41,619 nt of DNA from Gammaproteobacteria bacterium (GCA_016936855.1 JAFGXA010000053.1:1-41619); one strand, 5' to 3'; shown: positions 19,515 through 29,690, numbered from the stretch's first letter. Translations and numbers: made by a program. The notes: generated by a model not told the origin, from the letters alone.

Positions 19515-19525
19515 GGAGTAAGTAA

Positions 19526-19807
19526 GTGCCACGTTCAGTAAGAAAAGGTCCGTTCGTAGATCACCACTTGATGGCGAAGGTGGAGAGTGCTCGGGCCGCT
19601 AACAACAAAAAACCAATTAAAACTTGGTCTCGTCGTTCGACTATATTGCCAGAAATGGTCGGGTTAACAATGGCTATTCATAATGGAAAGGCTCATGTTC
19701 CTGTTTACATCTCAGAAAATATGGTTGGACATAAACTTGGTGAATTTGCTTTGACCCGTACTTTTAGATCTCATGCTGGAGATAAAAAAGCGAAGGGGGG
19801 TAGATAA
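19526..19807 (+). CDS. rpsS: 30S ribosomal protein S19
   Basis: S19 is in the 30S head near the A-site finger and forms a complex with S13. It begins with GTG at 19526, preceded by GAGGAG, and encodes 93 residues (E. coli 92) with the conserved [18 protein letters not shown] start and [15 protein letters not shown]. The last base of its stop codon is the A of the rplV ATG (TAATG), implying translational coupling. Confidence 0.96.
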   Translation: MPRSVRKGPFVDHHLMAKVESARAANNKKPIKTWSRRSTILPEMVGLTMAIHNGKAHVPVYISENMVGHKLGEFALTRTFRSHAGDKKAKGGR

Positions 19808-20145
19808 TGGAAGCTTTAGCTTTACATAGAAACGCCAGAATTTCCGCGCAAAAAGCGCGTTTAGTGGCAGATCAAATTCGTGGTATGCAAGTTGGAAAGG
19901 CTCTAGAGTTATTGGAGTTTAGTACAAAAAAGGCCGCTTCTTTATTTAACAAAGCTTTGATGTCAGCTATCGCCAATGCTGAGCATAATCATGCGGCTGA
20001 TGTTGATGAGCTCTACGTTTCAACCGTATTTGTTAACGAAGGTTCAACTTTAAAGAGGTGGCGTGCTAGAGCAAAAGGGCGTGGTAATCGTATTTTAAAA
20101 CGTACTTGCCATATAACGATTAAAGTTTCTGATTTAGATAAGTAG
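19807..20145 (+). CDS. rplV: 50S ribosomal protein L22
   Basis: L22 sends a beta hairpin into the exit tunnel, next to the macrolide site. The 112-residue protein (E. coli 110) has [16 protein letters not shown] near the start and the hairpin region [24 protein letters not shown] near 78-101 with no deletion. AAGGGGGG (19793-19800) is its ribosome binding site inside rpsS, and its start overlaps the rpsS stop by one base. Confidence 0.96.
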   Translation: MEALALHRNARISAQKARLVADQIRGMQVGKALELLEFSTKKAASLFNKALMSAIANAEHNHAADVDELYVSTVFVNEGSTLKRWRARAKGRGNRILKRTCHITIKVSDLDK

Positions 20146-20155
20146 AGAGGTCAGC

Positions 20156-20836
20156 ATGGGTCAAAAAGTTAATCCTGTTGGTATTAGATTAGGTATAGTT
20201 CGTAATGAGGATTCTGTGTGGTACGCTTCAGGGCGGGAGTATGCTGATTACTTGTACGAAGACTTAAAAGTTAGAGAGTTTATTCAAAAGAAGTTGGCTA
20301 GCGCCGCAATTAGTAGAGTCAAAATCGAAAGGCCTGCTAAGAATGCTAAGATTACGATCTATGCAGCGCGTCCCGGTGTCATAATCGGCAAAAAGGGCGC
20401 TGATATCGAGCAGGTCAGACGCGATGTTAGCAAAATGATGCAGGTACCTGTGCACATAAACATAGAAGAAGTGCGCAAGCCAGATTTAGATGCTAAGATC
20501 GTTGCCGAAAATATAGCGCAGCAGTTGGAGCGTAGAGTTGTATTTCGTAGAGCCATGAAGCGTGCTGTACAAAACGTTATGCGTGCAGGGGCTTTGGGTG
20601 TAAAAATCTGTGTGAGTGGTCGTTTAGGCGGGGCTGAGATTGCAAGAAGCGAATCTTATAGAGAAGGTAGAGTGCCGCTGCATACTTTTCGTGCTGATAT
20701 AGATTATAGTGTTGCCGAAGCAAATACCACTTACGGTATTATCGGTGTAAAAGTTTGGATCTTTCGCGATCAAAAAGCAGAACAAGATGAAAAGGGTAAG
20801 AAGCCAAAGAAAGTAAGGGCTAAAGAGGGGGAATAG
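20156..20836 (+). CDS. rpsC: 30S ribosomal protein S3
   Basis: S3 lines the mRNA entry channel and contributes to mRNA helicase activity. The 226-residue product (E. coli 233) opens [13 protein letters not shown]. It contains a type II KH domain with [15 protein letters not shown] at about 72-86, and the C-terminal domain has [25 protein letters not shown]. The end is a lysine-rich tail. AGAGAGG precedes the ATG. rplP starts 3 bp after the stop. Confidence 0.97.
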   Translation: MGQKVNPVGIRLGIVRNEDSVWYASGREYADYLYEDLKVREFIQKKLASAAISRVKIERPAKNAKITIYAARPGVIIGKKGADIEQVRRDVSKMMQVPVHINIEEVRKPDLDAKIVAENIAQQLERRVVFRRAMKRAVQNVMRAGALGVKICVSGRLGGAEIARSESYREGRVPLHTFRADIDYSVAEANTTYGIIGVKVWIFRDQKAEQDEKGKKPKKVRAKEGE

Positions 20837-20839
20837 TTT

Positions 20840-21259
20840 ATGTTGCAGCCTAAGCGAACAAAATATCGTAAACAATTTAACGGCACTGGACATAGTAAGG
20901 GCGAAGCCAAAGGTAACTGTGAGGTTTGCTTTGGTGAGTATGGATTGCGCGCTTTGGAGTGTGGCAGAATTACCGCAAGACAAATAGAGGCGGCGAGAAG
21001 GGCCTTTACTAGGCACGTAAAGCGTGGAGGGGAAACCTGGATTAGAATTTTTCCTGATAAGCCAATTTCTAAAAAACCTTTGGAAGTTAGGCAGGGTAAA
21101 GGGAAAGGAAATGTTGAATATTGGGTTGCATTGGTACAGCCAGGTAGAGTTATGTTTGAAATGGCTGGTGTTGATGAAAATCTAGCGCGAGAAGCTTTCA
21201 AACTAGCTGCTGCTAAGTTACCAATTAGGACAGCTTTTGTAAAACGAGTGGTGATGTAA
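20840..21259 (+). CDS. rplP: 50S ribosomal protein L16
   Basis: L16 binds the A-site side of the central protuberance and orients aminoacyl-tRNA. The 139-residue product (E. coli 136) has [15 protein letters not shown] at the start and the conserved [17 protein letters not shown] loop. The arginine in EVRQGKGKG corresponds to the E. coli Arg81 that YcfD hydroxylates. Its stop TAA shares its last base with the rpmC ATG. Confidence 0.96.
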   Translation: MLQPKRTKYRKQFNGTGHSKGEAKGNCEVCFGEYGLRALECGRITARQIEAARRAFTRHVKRGGETWIRIFPDKPISKKPLEVRQGKGKGNVEYWVALVQPGRVMFEMAGVDENLAREAFKLAAAKLPIRTAFVKRVVM

Positions 21260-21462
21260 TGAAGATAGGTGATATGAAAAATAAGAATATGGCCGAATTA
21301 ACTCAAGAGTTGCATGCGCTTTTAAAAGAGCAATTTAATCTGCGTATGCAAAGAAGTTTAAGTGAGGCGCCAAAGACCCATTTGTTTCGTCGAGTTAAGC
21401 GTGATATTGCGCGAATTAAAACTCTATTGAACAGTAAAAAACGAGAAGATAATAATGGCTGA
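21259..21462 (+). CDS. rpmC: 50S ribosomal protein L29
   Basis: L29 is a two-helix protein at the tunnel exit beside L23. The 67-residue product contains the family signature [11 protein letters not shown] and [15 protein letters not shown]. The start overlaps the rplP stop (TAATG) and its last eight bases overlap the start of rpsQ, so three genes in a row are translationally linked. Confidence 0.95.
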   Translation: MKIGDMKNKNMAELTQELHALLKEQFNLRMQRSLSEAPKTHLFRRVKRDIARIKTLLNSKKREDNNG

Positions 21463-21709
21463 AAATAAAATAAGACGCACTTTGCAAGGTAAGGTGATAA
21501 GTAACAAAATGGATAAAACTATTGTTGTGCTCGTTGAGCGTAAAGTTAAGCACTTGATTGGTAAATATATCAAGCGTTCTACTAAGGTGCATGCGCATGA
21601 TCCAGATAATAGTTGTCGTCAGGGGGATACTGTTCTTGTCGCCGAGTCCAAGCCTTTGTCTAAGACAAAGAATTGGGAGCTTGTAAATATTATTGAGCGG
21701 GCCAAGTAA
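21455..21709 (+). CDS. rpsQ: 30S ribosomal protein S17
   Basis: S17 is a primary 16S rRNA-binding protein with an OB fold. The 84-residue length equals E. coli. It shows [21 protein letters not shown] and the loop [14 protein letters not shown]. It is the last gene of the S10 group, overlaps rpmC by 8 bp and is separated from rplN by only 27 bp without an obvious promoter, so S10 and spc genes are probably one transcript. Confidence 0.96.
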   Translation: MAENKIRRTLQGKVISNKMDKTIVVLVERKVKHLIGKYIKRSTKVHAHDPDNSCRQGDTVLVAESKPLSKTKNWELVNIIERAK

Positions 21710-21736
21710 TAAATTAGGAACTGGTGGAGAAAGTTT

Positions 21737-22102
21737 ATGATACAAATGCAGTCCATACTAGATGTAGCAGATAATAGTGGCGCTCGCAGAGTTATGTGCA
21801 TTAAGGTGCTGGGTGGTTCGCACAGACGTTATGCTAATGTTGGTGACGTTATCAAAGTTAGTGTTAAAGAGGCAATAGCGCGGGGTAAGGTAAAGAAAGG
21901 CGATGTTATGAATGCCGTTGTAGTGCGCACTAAAAAAGGTGTACGACGCCCTGATGGTTCCTTGATTAGGTTTGATAATAACGCTGTTGTTTTGCTAAAT
22001 ACGCAGTTGCAACCAATTGGTACTCGTATTTTTGGCCCGGTAACGCGCGAATTACGTAAGAGTTACATGCGTATCGTGTCTCTAGCCCTTGAGGTTTTGT
22101 GA
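21737..22102 (+). CDS. rplN: 50S ribosomal protein L14
   Basis: L14 forms part of the intersubunit bridge to 16S rRNA and binds the silencing factor RsfS. The 121-residue protein (E. coli 123) carries the signature region [20 protein letters not shown] and [29 protein letters not shown] precedes the ATG. It heads the spc gene order. rplX starts 10 bp after the stop. Confidence 0.97.
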   Translation: MIQMQSILDVADNSGARRVMCIKVLGGSHRRYANVGDVIKVSVKEAIARGKVKKGDVMNAVVVRTKKGVRRPDGSLIRFDNNAVVLLNTQLQPIGTRIFGPVTRELRKSYMRIVSLALEVL

Positions 22103-22112
22103 GGAAATAATT

Positions 22113-22436
22113 ATGGCTTGTAAAATAAAAAAGAACGATATGGTTGTATTGCTTGCTGGGAAAAGCAAAGGTCAGCAAGGTAAAGTGTTGAAGATTTTAT
22201 CTGAAAAAAAGATATTAGTTGAGGGAGCTAATTTGGTTAAAAAACATGTTAAGCCAAATCCGCAGCTGAATCAGCAGGGTGGTATAATGGAGCGCGAAGC
22301 GCCGGTTGACATTTCCAATGTAGCAATTTATAACCCTATTACCAAGAAAGCAGACAGAGTCGGTTTTAAGGTGTTAGATGATGGGCGCAAAGCGCGTTAT
22401 TTTAAATCCAATGGCGAGTTGATTGACGCTAAATAA
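22113..22436 (+). CDS. rplX: 50S ribosomal protein L24
   Basis: L24 is an assembly initiator at the tunnel exit with a KOW-type fold. The ATG at 22113 follows GAGG (22101-22104) and gives 107 residues (E. coli 104) beginning [20 protein letters not shown]. The longer in-frame opening at 22089 overlaps rplN and does not match the family. The KOW core [11 protein letters not shown] and [14 protein letters not shown] are conserved. Confidence 0.96.
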   Translation: MACKIKKNDMVVLLAGKSKGQQGKVLKILSEKKILVEGANLVKKHVKPNPQLNQQGGIMEREAPVDISNVAIYNPITKKADRVGFKVLDDGRKARYFKSNGELIDAK

Positions 22437-22454
22437 CTTATTGAGTAGATTGAT

Positions 22455-22994
22455 ATGGCAAGATTAGAAAAATTATATAAAGAAAAGTTGGTCGCCAAGC
22501 TGCAGAAAGAGCTGCAATGTGCTAACGTTATGGAAGTGCCACGCATCACCAAGATTACCCTTAATATGGGGCTAGGTGAAGCCGCGGCTGATAAGAAGAT
22601 AATAGCCAGCGCTGTTGCTGATTTAGAGAAAATAGCAGGGCAAAAGCCTATTGTGACAAAAGCAAGGAAGTCAATTGCTGGATTTAAGATCCGTGATGGT
22701 TGGCCAATTGGTTGCAAAGTGACTTTGCGCGGCGCTCGTATGTATGAATTTTTGGATAGATTGGTCTCGATAGCTTTGCCAAGGGTAAGAGATTTTCGTG
22801 GGTTAAAGGCTAACGCCTTTGATGGCCGAGGTAACTATTGTTTAGGGGTTGCCGAGCAGATAATTTTTCCAGAAATTGATTATGATAAAGTTGATAAATT
22901 ACGTGGTTTGGATATCGCGATTACTACAACGGCTAAGAATGATGCTATGGCAAAGGCTCTATTGTTAGCATTTAATTTTCCGCTAAAAAACTAA
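22455..22994 (+). CDS. rplE: 50S ribosomal protein L5
   Basis: L5 binds 5S rRNA in the central protuberance and contacts P-site tRNA. The 179-residue length equals E. coli. Landmarks include [37 protein letters not shown] and [20 protein letters not shown]. The ribosome binding site is weak (GAGTAG). In E. coli protein S8 represses the spc operon at the rplX-rplE junction; the 18-bp gap here is too short for me to identify that site. Confidence 0.96.
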   Translation: MARLEKLYKEKLVAKLQKELQCANVMEVPRITKITLNMGLGEAAADKKIIASAVADLEKIAGQKPIVTKARKSIAGFKIRDGWPIGCKVTLRGARMYEFLDRLVSIALPRVRDFRGLKANAFDGRGNYCLGVAEQIIFPEIDYDKVDKLRGLDIAITTTAKNDAMAKALLLAFNFPLKN

Positions 22995-23017
22995 GTTATT
23001 ATAGAGGTTTTTAATTT

Positions 23018-23323
23018 ATGGCAACAGTACGAATGAAAGCTCGAGAAAGAGCAAGATTAAAGAAGGTGGCTAAATGCTCTGCAAAACGTGAAGAATTGCG
23101 AGGCGTTATTAAAAATGCAGAAGTTGATTACGACGAAAAAATGGCGGCTATAAATAGCCTAAACAAGATGGATCCAAATGGTAGCTACATTCGTGTTCGT
23201 AGAATTTGCAGAGTTTGTGGTAGGCCGAGAGGTGTTTTTAGAAAATTTGGCTTGTGCCGTATGTGTATCAGAAAAGCATTAATGTTTGGTTTGGTACCTG
23301 GCGCTAGAAAGGCTAGTTGGTAA
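23018..23323 (+). CDS. rpsN: 30S ribosomal protein S14, long form with four-cysteine zinc motif
   Basis: S14 binds in the 30S head. At 101 residues it has the full length of the long form (E. coli 101), which normally lacks zinc ligands. Here the C-terminal half reads [20 protein letters not shown], so Cys 64, 67, 80 and 83 form CX2C-X12-CX2C with exactly the spacing of the short (61-residue) zinc-binding S14. The N-terminal half ([19 protein letters not shown]) is of long type. AGAGG (23003-23007) precedes the ATG. Zinc binding is inferred from the cysteines. Confidence 0.96.
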   Translation: MATVRMKARERARLKKVAKCSAKREELRGVIKNAEVDYDEKMAAINSLNKMDPNGSYIRVRRICRVCGRPRGVFRKFGLCRMCIRKALMFGLVPGARKASW

Positions 23324-23342
23324 TAGATAGAGGCAGATATAA

Positions 23343-23735
23343 ATGAGTTTACAAGATCCTATAGCAGATATGTTGACCAGAGTTCGCAATGCTCAAGTTG
23401 TTGGTAAAGAGGTTGTTACCATGCCTGCTACCAAGTTGAAGTTGGCCATTGCAAAAGTATTAAAGCAGCAAGGTTATATCAAAGATTATTCAGTAACGGA
23501 AGGTGGTAAGCCTACTATGGGTATTGAGTTGAAATATTATAATGGCAAACCTGTTATTGAGTATATTGAAAGAGCAAGCAAGCCGAGTTTGCGTTTGTAC
23601 AAAGCCGCCAAAGATTTGCCTAAAGTGCAAGGTGGCTTAGGTGTGGCTATTGTTTCGACACCTAAAGGCGTAATGACAGACAAAGAGGCTAGGGCTCTTG
23701 GCGTTGGTGGTGAAATTTTGTGTTATGTGAGTTAG
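23343..23735 (+). CDS. rpsH: 30S ribosomal protein S8
   Basis: S8 is a central-domain assembly protein and, in E. coli, the repressor of the spc operon. The 130-residue length equals E. coli. It starts [18 protein letters not shown] and ends with the conserved [32 protein letters not shown] (23328-23333) precedes the ATG. It follows rpsN by 19 bp and precedes rplF by 10 bp. Confidence 0.97.
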   Translation: MSLQDPIADMLTRVRNAQVVGKEVVTMPATKLKLAIAKVLKQQGYIKDYSVTEGGKPTMGIELKYYNGKPVIEYIERASKPSLRLYKAAKDLPKVQGGLGVAIVSTPKGVMTDKEARALGVGGEILCYVS

Positions 23736-23745
23736 GAGACTAGTA

Positions 23746-24279
23746 ATGTCTAGAGTTGCAAACAATCCAGTTACCATACCTCAAGGCGTGGAAGTTGTGA
23801 TTGAGAATGGTATGTTGACCGCAAAAGGTGGAAAATCCGCTTTGTCTCAAGCTATTCATCCGTCAGTTTTAGTTGTTAAAGAGAATGACGTTTTGACGTT
23901 TAAAGAAAATGAAGGCTTTGTTAATGCTGGTGCGCATGCTGGCACATGCAGGGCATTGGTTAACAATATGCTTACTGGTTTGAGCCGCGGTTTTGAAAAA
24001 CGGTTGACTTTAATTGGTGTTGGTTATCGCGCACAGGTGCAGGGTAATAAGGTAAATTTAACTTTGGGTTTTTCGCACCCGGTAGTTTATGAACTGCCAG
24101 AGGGTATAAGTGCAGAAACTCCGTCTCAGACTGAGATTGTAATCAAGGGCGTTTCAAAGCAATTGGTTGGGCAGGTTGCTGCAGAAATTAGGGCGTATCG
24201 TCCGCCTGAACCATATAAAGGTAAAGGGGTTCGATATGCAGATGAGCATGTTATACGCAAAGAAGGTAAGAAGAAGTAA
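23746..24279 (+). CDS. rplF: 50S ribosomal protein L6
   Basis: L6 lies near the sarcin-ricin loop and factor-binding site. The 177-residue length equals E. coli. It has the duplicated L6 fold and the C-terminal signature [23 protein letters not shown] lies just before the ATG at the end of rpsH. The final A of its TAA stop begins the rplR ATG. Confidence 0.97.
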   Translation: MSRVANNPVTIPQGVEVVIENGMLTAKGGKSALSQAIHPSVLVVKENDVLTFKENEGFVNAGAHAGTCRALVNNMLTGLSRGFEKRLTLIGVGYRAQVQGNKVNLTLGFSHPVVYELPEGISAETPSQTEIVIKGVSKQLVGQVAAEIRAYRPPEPYKGKGVRYADEHVIRKEGKKK

Positions 24280-24629
24280 TGGCTGATAAACAAAAAAGAT
24301 TGCGGCGTTTGCGAAAAACGCGGGCCAAAATGAGAGAGCTGGAAATGGTGCGGTTGGTTGTGCATAGAACTTCGCAGCATATTTATGCTCAGCTTATTAA
24401 CGAAAGCGATGTGGTTTTGGCTGCTGTGTCAACGATACAGTCTGATGTTAAAGCGAGCATCAAAAATGGTAGCAATATTGAAGCGGCGAAAATTGTCGGT
24501 AGTAAAATTGCGGAGTTAGCGAAAAGCGCTGGTGTTTCAAAAGTGGCTTTTGATCGTTCTGGGTTTAAATACCATGGTCGAGTGAAGGCTTTAGCTGATG
24601 CTGCACGTGAAGGTGGTATGGAGTTTTAA
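24279..24629 (+). CDS. rplR: 50S ribosomal protein L18
   Basis: L18 binds 5S rRNA together with L5 and L25. The 116-residue product (E. coli 117) has a basic N-terminus ([17 protein letters not shown]), then [16 protein letters not shown] and the conserved end [25 protein letters not shown]. Start and stop codons of rplF and rplR overlap (TAATG). rpsE starts 3 bp after its stop. Confidence 0.97.
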   Translation: MADKQKRLRRLRKTRAKMRELEMVRLVVHRTSQHIYAQLINESDVVLAAVSTIQSDVKASIKNGSNIEAAKIVGSKIAELAKSAGVSKVAFDRSGFKYHGRVKALADAAREGGMEF

Positions 24630-24632
24630 ATT

Positions 24633-25166
24633 ATGACGAGTTTTGATGCAAAAACAGACACTGATGGTTTGATAGAGAAATTAGTTGGTGTAAGACGCGT
24701 TGCCAAAGTGGTAAAAGGTGGTCGTATTTTTGGCTTTTCATCTCTAGTTGTTGTTGGTGATGGTAACGGTCGCATTGGTTGTGGTCGTGGTAAAGCTAAA
24801 GAGGTTCCAGTTGCCATTCAAAAAGCTATGGAGGATGGTCGCAAGAGTATGCAGAAAGTGCTGCTCAAAAATGGTACTTTACAGCATCCACTTATAGGTA
24901 GACACGGCGCTACTAAAGTTATTATGTTGCCAGCTTCTGAAGGAACGGGATTGATCGCTGGTGGCGCTATGCGTGCAGTATGCGAAGTTATGGGTATTAA
25001 GGATGTTTTGGCTAAATGTGTAGGTTCTCGTAATCCAGTAAATGTGGTTTTAGCCACAATCAATGGGCTAACTGAGATGAAAACAGTGCAAAGTGTGGCT
25101 GAGAAACGCGGCTTGGATGTAAAAGATATATTGGAAGAACAACAAAATGAAGAAGAGCAGCAATAA
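24633..25166 (+). CDS. rpsE: 30S ribosomal protein S5
   Basis: S5 helps shape the mRNA entry channel and decoding accuracy. The 177-residue product (E. coli 167) has the double-stranded-RNA-binding-like domain [21 protein letters not shown] near 23-43, the loop altered in spectinomycin-resistant mutants and here without deletion. The C-terminal domain has [22 protein letters not shown] glutamate/glutamine-rich tail ([10 protein letters not shown]) extends the protein. Its last 20 bases overlap rpmD. Confidence 0.97.
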   Translation: MTSFDAKTDTDGLIEKLVGVRRVAKVVKGGRIFGFSSLVVVGDGNGRIGCGRGKAKEVPVAIQKAMEDGRKSMQKVLLKNGTLQHPLIGRHGATKVIMLPASEGTGLIAGGAMRAVCEVMGIKDVLAKCVGSRNPVNVVLATINGLTEMKTVQSVAEKRGLDVKDILEEQQNEEEQQ

Positions 25167-25338
25167 AGTAAAGATAACTTTGATAAAAAGTTTGTCAGGT
25201 CGCTTGGAAAAGCATAAAGCTTCGGTCAGAGGTTTGGGTTTGCGACGTATCAATCAAAGTATCGAGGTTGATGCTACACCAGAAAACCTGGGTATGATTA
25301 ATAAAGTTAGATATCTATTAAAAGTAGAGGAAGATTAA
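25147..25338 (+). CDS. rpmD: 50S ribosomal protein L30
   Basis: L30 is a small 23S rRNA-binding protein. The 63-residue product contains the family signature [18 protein letters not shown] and ends [14 protein letters not shown]. The only plausible start is the ATG at 25147, inside the tail-coding end of rpsE (20-bp overlap), with GGAAG at 25134-25138 as ribosome binding site. The N-terminus is four residues longer than E. coli L30. Confidence 0.94.
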   Translation: MKKSSNKVKITLIKSLSGRLEKHKASVRGLGLRRINQSIEVDATPENLGMINKVRYLLKVEED

Positions 25339-25339
25339 A

Positions 25340-25774
25340 ATGAGACTCAATACACTGAGCCCAGGTTTGGGTGCGAAAAAAGGCCGCAAGCGTGTTGGGC
25401 GCGGTATTGGTTGTGGTTTTGGTAAAACAGCTGGTCGAGGCCATAAAGGGCAAAAGTCTCGCTCTGGTTATGCGCGCAAAATAGGTTTTGAAGGTGGACA
25501 AATGCCTTTGCAACGTCGGATACCTAAATCTGGTTTTAGTTCTAGAGTTGGTAGGTATGTGGCTGAAGTTTGTTTAAGTGAGCTTGCGAAAGTTCAGACT
25601 AATGTTGTCGATTTAAAAGCTTTGCAGGACTCTGACGTTATTTCTGCTAACATAAAAAAAGCTAAGATTATTCTTTCTGGCGAAATCAAGAAAGCGGTTA
25701 CCGTTAAAAATTTAAGGGTTACTGCTGGTGCGCGCCAAGCAATAGAAGCCGCTGGCGGTAAGGTCGAAGAGTAA
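25340..25774 (+). CDS. rplO: 50S ribosomal protein L15
   Basis: L15 is a late-assembly protein with a long glycine/arginine-rich N-terminal extension into 23S rRNA. The 144-residue length equals E. coli. It starts [22 protein letters not shown], followed by [20 protein letters not shown], and ends with [18 protein letters not shown]. It begins one base after the rpmD stop, with GAGGAAG as ribosome binding site, and secY follows after 5 bp. Confidence 0.97.
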   Translation: MRLNTLSPGLGAKKGRKRVGRGIGCGFGKTAGRGHKGQKSRSGYARKIGFEGGQMPLQRRIPKSGFSSRVGRYVAEVCLSELAKVQTNVVDLKALQDSDVISANIKKAKIILSGEIKKAVTVKNLRVTAGARQAIEAAGGKVEE

Positions 25775-25779
25775 GCTTT

Positions 25780-27111
25780 ATGGCAAAGAATAACAGGAAA
25801 TCGCGTGGTGGTGTAACGCAAGCAAGTGGTGGTTTAACAGAGTTAAAGCAGCGCTTGATGTTTCTGTTATTGGGTGTTGTAGTTTTTCGTCTTGGTGCGC
25901 ATATTCCGGTACCGGGTCTTAATCCACAAAAGTTGGCTGATCTTTTTAATAGTAACGCACATGGCATTTTAGGGCTATTCAATATGTTCTCGGGTGGTGC
26001 CTTACGTAGATTGACCATTTTTGCTTTGGGCGTTATGCCTTACATTTCGGCATCAATTATTATCCAGATGTTTGCTGCTATTTCACCAAAATTGGGTGAA
26101 CTACAAAAAGAAGGTGAGTCGGGTAAGCGGAAGATAAACCAATATACTCGTTATGGGACTTTAATTCTTGGTTTATTCCAGGCTTTTGGTATTGCTAAAT
26201 GGCTATCCAGCTCTGGTATTGTTTTGATTCCTGGGTTTACTTTTTTCTTTACAGCGACAGTTACCTTGACAACTGGAACTATGTTTTTGATGTGGTTGGG
26301 TGAGCAGATGACTGAGCGAGGTATCGGCAATGGTATTTCAATGATTATCTTTGCTGGTATTGTTTCTCGTTTACCATCAGCTGTAGTGCAGGTGATGTCG
26401 CAAGTTAGGCAAGGACAAATTCAGGTGATTGTTCTGTTAGTGGTTATAGCTCTTATTATAGCTGTAACAGCTTTTGTGGTTTTTATGGAAGCTGCACAAC
26501 GTAAAATCACCATTAGTTATGCAAGGCGTCAGGTAGGCAGAAAAGTGTATGCTGCCCAGAACAGTTTTTTGCCTTTGAAGATTAATATGGCTGGAGTTAT
26601 TCCGCCTATATTCGCTTCAAGTATTTTATTGCTACCGGGTACGCTTGCGCAGTGGTTCGGGCAGGGTAAAGGCATGGGATGGTTACGCGATATAGGTTTT
26701 GCGCTTTCGATGGGGCAGCCCTTGTATTTAATGCTGTTTAGTGTCGCTATCATTTTCTTTTGTTTTTTCTATACAGCGTTAGTTTTTAATCCAGAAGAAA
26801 CCGCGGATAACCTTAAGCGTTCTGGCGCTTTTATTCCTGGAATTAGACCTGGTAAACAAACGGCTTCGTATATTGATAAGGTTATGTCGAGACTTACCTT
26901 TATTGGTGCTATTTATATTACACTGATTTGTTTGTTGCCGCAGTTTTTGATGATGAAGTGGCATATGCCATTTTATTTTGGTGGTACTTCGCTTTTGATT
27001 GTTGTGGTGGTGTTAATGGATTTTGTATCCCAAATACAAGCACATTTGATGTCGCACCAATATGGTTCTATCATGAAGAAGTCTCGTCTAAAGGGTGGAG
27101 TGTTGGGATAA
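25780..27111 (+). CDS. secY: preprotein translocase subunit SecY
   Basis: SecY is the channel subunit of SecYEG, with SecE at the other end of this window. The 443-residue length equals E. coli and ten hydrophobic segments are visible. Family motifs include [26 protein letters not shown] (segment 2, pore region) and [20 protein letters not shown]. The cytoplasmic loop that docks SecA and ribosomes carries [12 protein letters not shown]. It is embedded in the spc operon between rplO and rpmJ, as in most bacteria. Confidence 0.98.
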   Translation: MAKNNRKSRGGVTQASGGLTELKQRLMFLLLGVVVFRLGAHIPVPGLNPQKLADLFNSNAHGILGLFNMFSGGALRRLTIFALGVMPYISASIIIQMFAAISPKLGELQKEGESGKRKINQYTRYGTLILGLFQAFGIAKWLSSSGIVLIPGFTFFFTATVTLTTGTMFLMWLGEQMTERGIGNGISMIIFAGIVSRLPSAVVQVMSQVRQGQIQVIVLLVVIALIIAVTAFVVFMEAAQRKITISYARRQVGRKVYAAQNSFLPLKINMAGVIPPIFASSILLLPGTLAQWFGQGKGMGWLRDIGFALSMGQPLYLMLFSVAIIFFCFFYTALVFNPEETADNLKRSGAFIPGIRPGKQTASYIDKVMSRLTFIGAIYITLICLLPQFLMMKWHMPFYFGGTSLLIVVVVLMDFVSQIQAHLMSHQYGSIMKKSRLKGGVLG

Positions 27112-27135
27112 ATTCTGGTTTTTGAGGTAATAGTG

Positions 27136-27249
27136 ATGAAAGTAAAAGCTTCAGTTAAAAAAATGTGTAGATATTGCAAGATAATTAAACGCAATGGCGT
27201 AGTACGAGTGATTTGTAAAGATCCTCGTCATAAGCAACGTCAGGGTTGA
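27136..27249 (+). CDS. rpmJ: 50S ribosomal protein L36, zinc-ribbon form
   Basis: This 37-codon gene is a short open frame between secY and rpsM. It translates as [20 protein letters not shown] followed by [17 protein letters not shown]. Cys 11, Cys 14, Cys 27 and His 32 form the C-C-C-H zinc site of the ancestral (C+) L36. GAGG lies before the ATG at 27136, and the stop is TGA at 27247-27249. Its location as last gene of the spc operon is canonical. The 63 bp to rpsM hold a T-rich stretch without a strong hairpin; the S4-controlled alpha leader pseudoknot known in E. coli was not recognised there. Confidence 0.96.
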   Translation: MKVKASVKKMCRYCKIIKRNGVVRVICKDPRHKQRQG

Positions 27250-27312
27250 TTTTTTGTTAATGTGTAGGTATCTTTACGAACTTTTGAAAATTATATTAAA
27301 GAGGTAAGATTA

Positions 27313-27669
27313 ATGGCGCGAATAGCAGGTATAAATATTCCGGCGAACAAGCATACTGATATAGCCTTAACGTCTATTTATGGCATAGGCAGAAATCGTG
27401 CACTTAAAATTTGTGCAGCAGCTAAGATAAAGCCGGAGGTGCGCGTTAAGGACTTGAGTGATCAGGAAATTGAAAGATTGCGTGGTGAATTGGTAAATTA
27501 CCAAGTTGAAGGTGACTTACGCCGCGAAGTAGCGATGAATATAAAACGCTTGATGGATCTTGGATGTTATCGTGGGATAAGGCATAGACGTGGTTTACCA
27601 GTTAGAGGCCAATGTACCCAAAAGAATGCTCGTACTCGTAAGGGTAAGAAGAAACAAGTTAGGAAATAG
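27313..27669 (+). CDS. rpsM: 30S ribosomal protein S13
   Basis: S13 forms intersubunit bridges from the 30S head. The 118-residue length equals E. coli. It begins [21 protein letters not shown] with the helix-two-turn-helix [12 protein letters not shown]. The C-terminal tail is [20 protein letters not shown] ([20 protein letters not shown]). GAGG (27301-27304) precedes the ATG. It is the first gene of the alpha group. Confidence 0.97.
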   Translation: MARIAGINIPANKHTDIALTSIYGIGRNRALKICAAAKIKPEVRVKDLSDQEIERLRGELVNYQVEGDLRREVAMNIKRLMDLGCYRGIRHRRGLPVRGQCTQKNARTRKGKKKQVRK

Positions 27670-27674
27670 TAATT

Positions 27675-28043
27675 ATGGCTAAGAAGAAAAAACGTACAAT
27701 AACCGATGGTATTGCGCATATTTATGCCTCTTTCAATAACACAATTATAACCATTAGCGATAGGCAAGGTAATACCGTTGCTTGGGCAACTTCTGGAGGT
27801 AGTGGTTTTCGCGGTTCACGTAAGAGCACTCCGTTTGCAGCGCAGATTGCTGCTGAAAGAGCTGGGGCTAACGCGCAAGAATATGGTTTGCGTAATTTAG
27901 AGGTTCGCATTAAAGGGCCTGGCCCAGGTCGTGAATCAGCTGTTAGGGCTTTGCATGGTAAAAAATTTAATATTACTAGCATTGTAGATGTTACCCCTAT
28001 TCCACATAATGGTTGTCGCCCGCGTAAAAGGCGTAGAGTGTAA
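27675..28043 (+). CDS. rpsK: 30S ribosomal protein S11
   Basis: S11 lies on the platform near the E site and anti-Shine-Dalgarno helix. The 122-residue product (E. coli 129) includes [20 protein letters not shown] and the signature [19 protein letters not shown], and ends with the conserved [10 protein letters not shown]. The asparagine in the segment [10 protein letters not shown] is the family isoaspartate site. AGGAAA precedes the ATG, 5 bp after rpsM. Confidence 0.97.
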   Translation: MAKKKKRTITDGIAHIYASFNNTIITISDRQGNTVAWATSGGSGFRGSRKSTPFAAQIAAERAGANAQEYGLRNLEVRIKGPGPGRESAVRALHGKKFNITSIVDVTPIPHNGCRPRKRRRV

Positions 28044-28054
28044 GAGGTTTAAAT

Positions 28055-28675
28055 ATGGCAAGATATACAGGTCCAAAATGTAAGTTATCTAGAAGAGAGG
28101 GAACGGATTTACAGCATAAGAGTAATATTCGTTCATTAGATTCTAAGTGTAAGCTTGATACCTTACCCGGAGTTCATGGCAGCAAGCGTCAACGTTTGAC
28201 TGATTATGGTATTCAAATGCGTATGAAACAGTTGATTAAGCGCTACTACGGTGTATTAGAAAAACAATTTCATAACTATTATACCGAAGCCGATCGTATG
28301 CGTGGTTCAACGGGTGATAATTTGTTAGGCCTTTTGGAATCTCGCTTAGATAATGTTGTTTATCGTTTAGGTTTTGCTACCACTAGAGCGGAAGCCAGAC
28401 AGCTTGTTTCGCACAAGGCTATTTTAGTAAACAATAGAATTGTGAACATTCCGTCATACTTAGTGAAGCTGGGAGATGTTGTTGCTATTGCAGAACGTGC
28501 AAAAAAACAAGCAAGAGTACAAAATGCTGTGCAATTGGCAGAACAGCGTCCAATGGCTGATTGGTTGCAGATCAATGGCAAGGAACTTAGTGGAATATTT
28601 AGCAGATATCCAGAGTCCGATGAATTTCCGCAGGAGTTTAAGGTTCACTTGGTTGTAGAGTTGTACTCAAAATAG
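28055..28675 (+). CDS. rpsD: 30S ribosomal protein S4
   Basis: S4 is a primary 16S rRNA binder at the mRNA entry and, in E. coli, the repressor of the alpha operon. The 206-residue length equals E. coli. The N-terminus [19 protein letters not shown] and the S4 RNA-binding domain ([20 protein letters not shown], about 94-113, then [19 protein letters not shown]) are intact. It is the zinc-free form. AGAGG lies ahead of the ATG. Confidence 0.97.
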   Translation: MARYTGPKCKLSRREGTDLQHKSNIRSLDSKCKLDTLPGVHGSKRQRLTDYGIQMRMKQLIKRYYGVLEKQFHNYYTEADRMRGSTGDNLLGLLESRLDNVVYRLGFATTRAEARQLVSHKAILVNNRIVNIPSYLVKLGDVVAIAERAKKQARVQNAVQLAEQRPMADWLQINGKELSGIFSRYPESDEFPQEFKVHLVVELYSK

Positions 28676-28685
28676 AGGGTGTGAA

Positions 28686-29669
28686 ATGCAGGATATTTAT
28701 AGAAGTTTTTTGACTCCACGTGCCATTAAAGTAAAGAAATTAGCTGACAATAGGTCAGAGATAATTTTGGAACCATTTGAGCGTGGTTTTGGGCATACAC
28801 TTGGCAACGCATTGAGACGTATTCTTTTATCATCAATGTACGGGGCCGCCGCCACGGAGGTTAAAATTGATGGTGTATTACATGAATACAGTACTATTGA
28901 AGGCATTAGAGAGGATGTGGTTAATATTCTACTAAATGTAAAGGGTATTGTTTTTAAATTACACGATACTAACGAAGTAGAGTTAACTGTTGAGAAAAAG
29001 GGCGAAGGGGTTTTGACGGCCGCTGATATTAAATTACCGCATAATGTGGAGATTTTAAACCAAGATCATGTTATTGCTAATTTGGGTAAGAAAGGCGGGC
29101 TTAAAATGTCGATTAAGGTCGAACTTGGTCGTGGCTATCAATCTGTGGCTAGCAGATTAACGCCAGAGACTGATCGTCCTGTTGGAGTATTATTGCTTGA
29201 TGCTTCTTTCTCTCCGGTACGTAGAATTTCCTATGGCGTTGAGAATGCCCGTGTAGAAAATCGCACGGATTTGGACAAATTGATAATCGATCTCGAGACT
29301 GATGGTTCGCTGGATCCTGAAGATGCAATTCGTAGTTCGGCAACTATCTTGCAGCGTCAATTGCATGCTTTTGTTGAATTGCGCGAAGAGGTATTGTTTG
29401 AGCCGCGCAAGGAGAAAGAGAGTATTGATCCGATTTTATTGCGTCCTATTGATGACTTGGAGTTAACGGTTCGTTCAACTAATTGTTTGAAAGGGGAGCA
29501 GATTCGCTATATCGGTGATTTGGTTCAGCAAAATGAAAGTGATTTGTTAAAAACTCCTAATCTGGGCAAGAAGTCCTTAAATGAGATTAAAACGATATTG
29601 GCTTCGCGTGGCTTGTCTTTGGGTATGGTAATTGAAAATTGGCCAGCTGAAGAAGCTGAGAAAAATTGA
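28686..29669 (+). CDS. rpoA: DNA-directed RNA polymerase subunit alpha
   Basis: The alpha dimer scaffolds RNA polymerase assembly and its C-terminal domain reads UP elements and activators. The 327-residue protein (E. coli 329) has the dimerisation signature [21 protein letters not shown] near 32-52. The C-terminal domain (about 250-318) includes the DNA-contact motif VRSTNCLK, matching E. coli R265, N268 and K271, and the helix-hairpin-helix [21 protein letters not shown] precedes the ATG. With rpoB and rpoC, all core polymerase genes except rpoZ lie in this window. Confidence 0.98.
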   Translation: MQDIYRSFLTPRAIKVKKLADNRSEIILEPFERGFGHTLGNALRRILLSSMYGAAATEVKIDGVLHEYSTIEGIREDVVNILLNVKGIVFKLHDTNEVELTVEKKGEGVLTAADIKLPHNVEILNQDHVIANLGKKGGLKMSIKVELGRGYQSVASRLTPETDRPVGVLLLDASFSPVRRISYGVENARVENRTDLDKLIIDLETDGSLDPEDAIRSSATILQRQLHAFVELREEVLFEPRKEKESIDPILLRPIDDLELTVRSTNCLKGEQIRYIGDLVQQNESDLLKTPNLGKKSLNEIKTILASRGLSLGMVIENWPAEEAEKN

Positions 29670-29690
29670 TAAAAGTAAAGGGTTGAAATT

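Noticed and set aside
20624-21201. Overlapping antisense frames opposite rpsC/rplP
   Set aside because: They mirror conserved ribosomal protein codons, lack a plausible ribosome binding site and have no family features.
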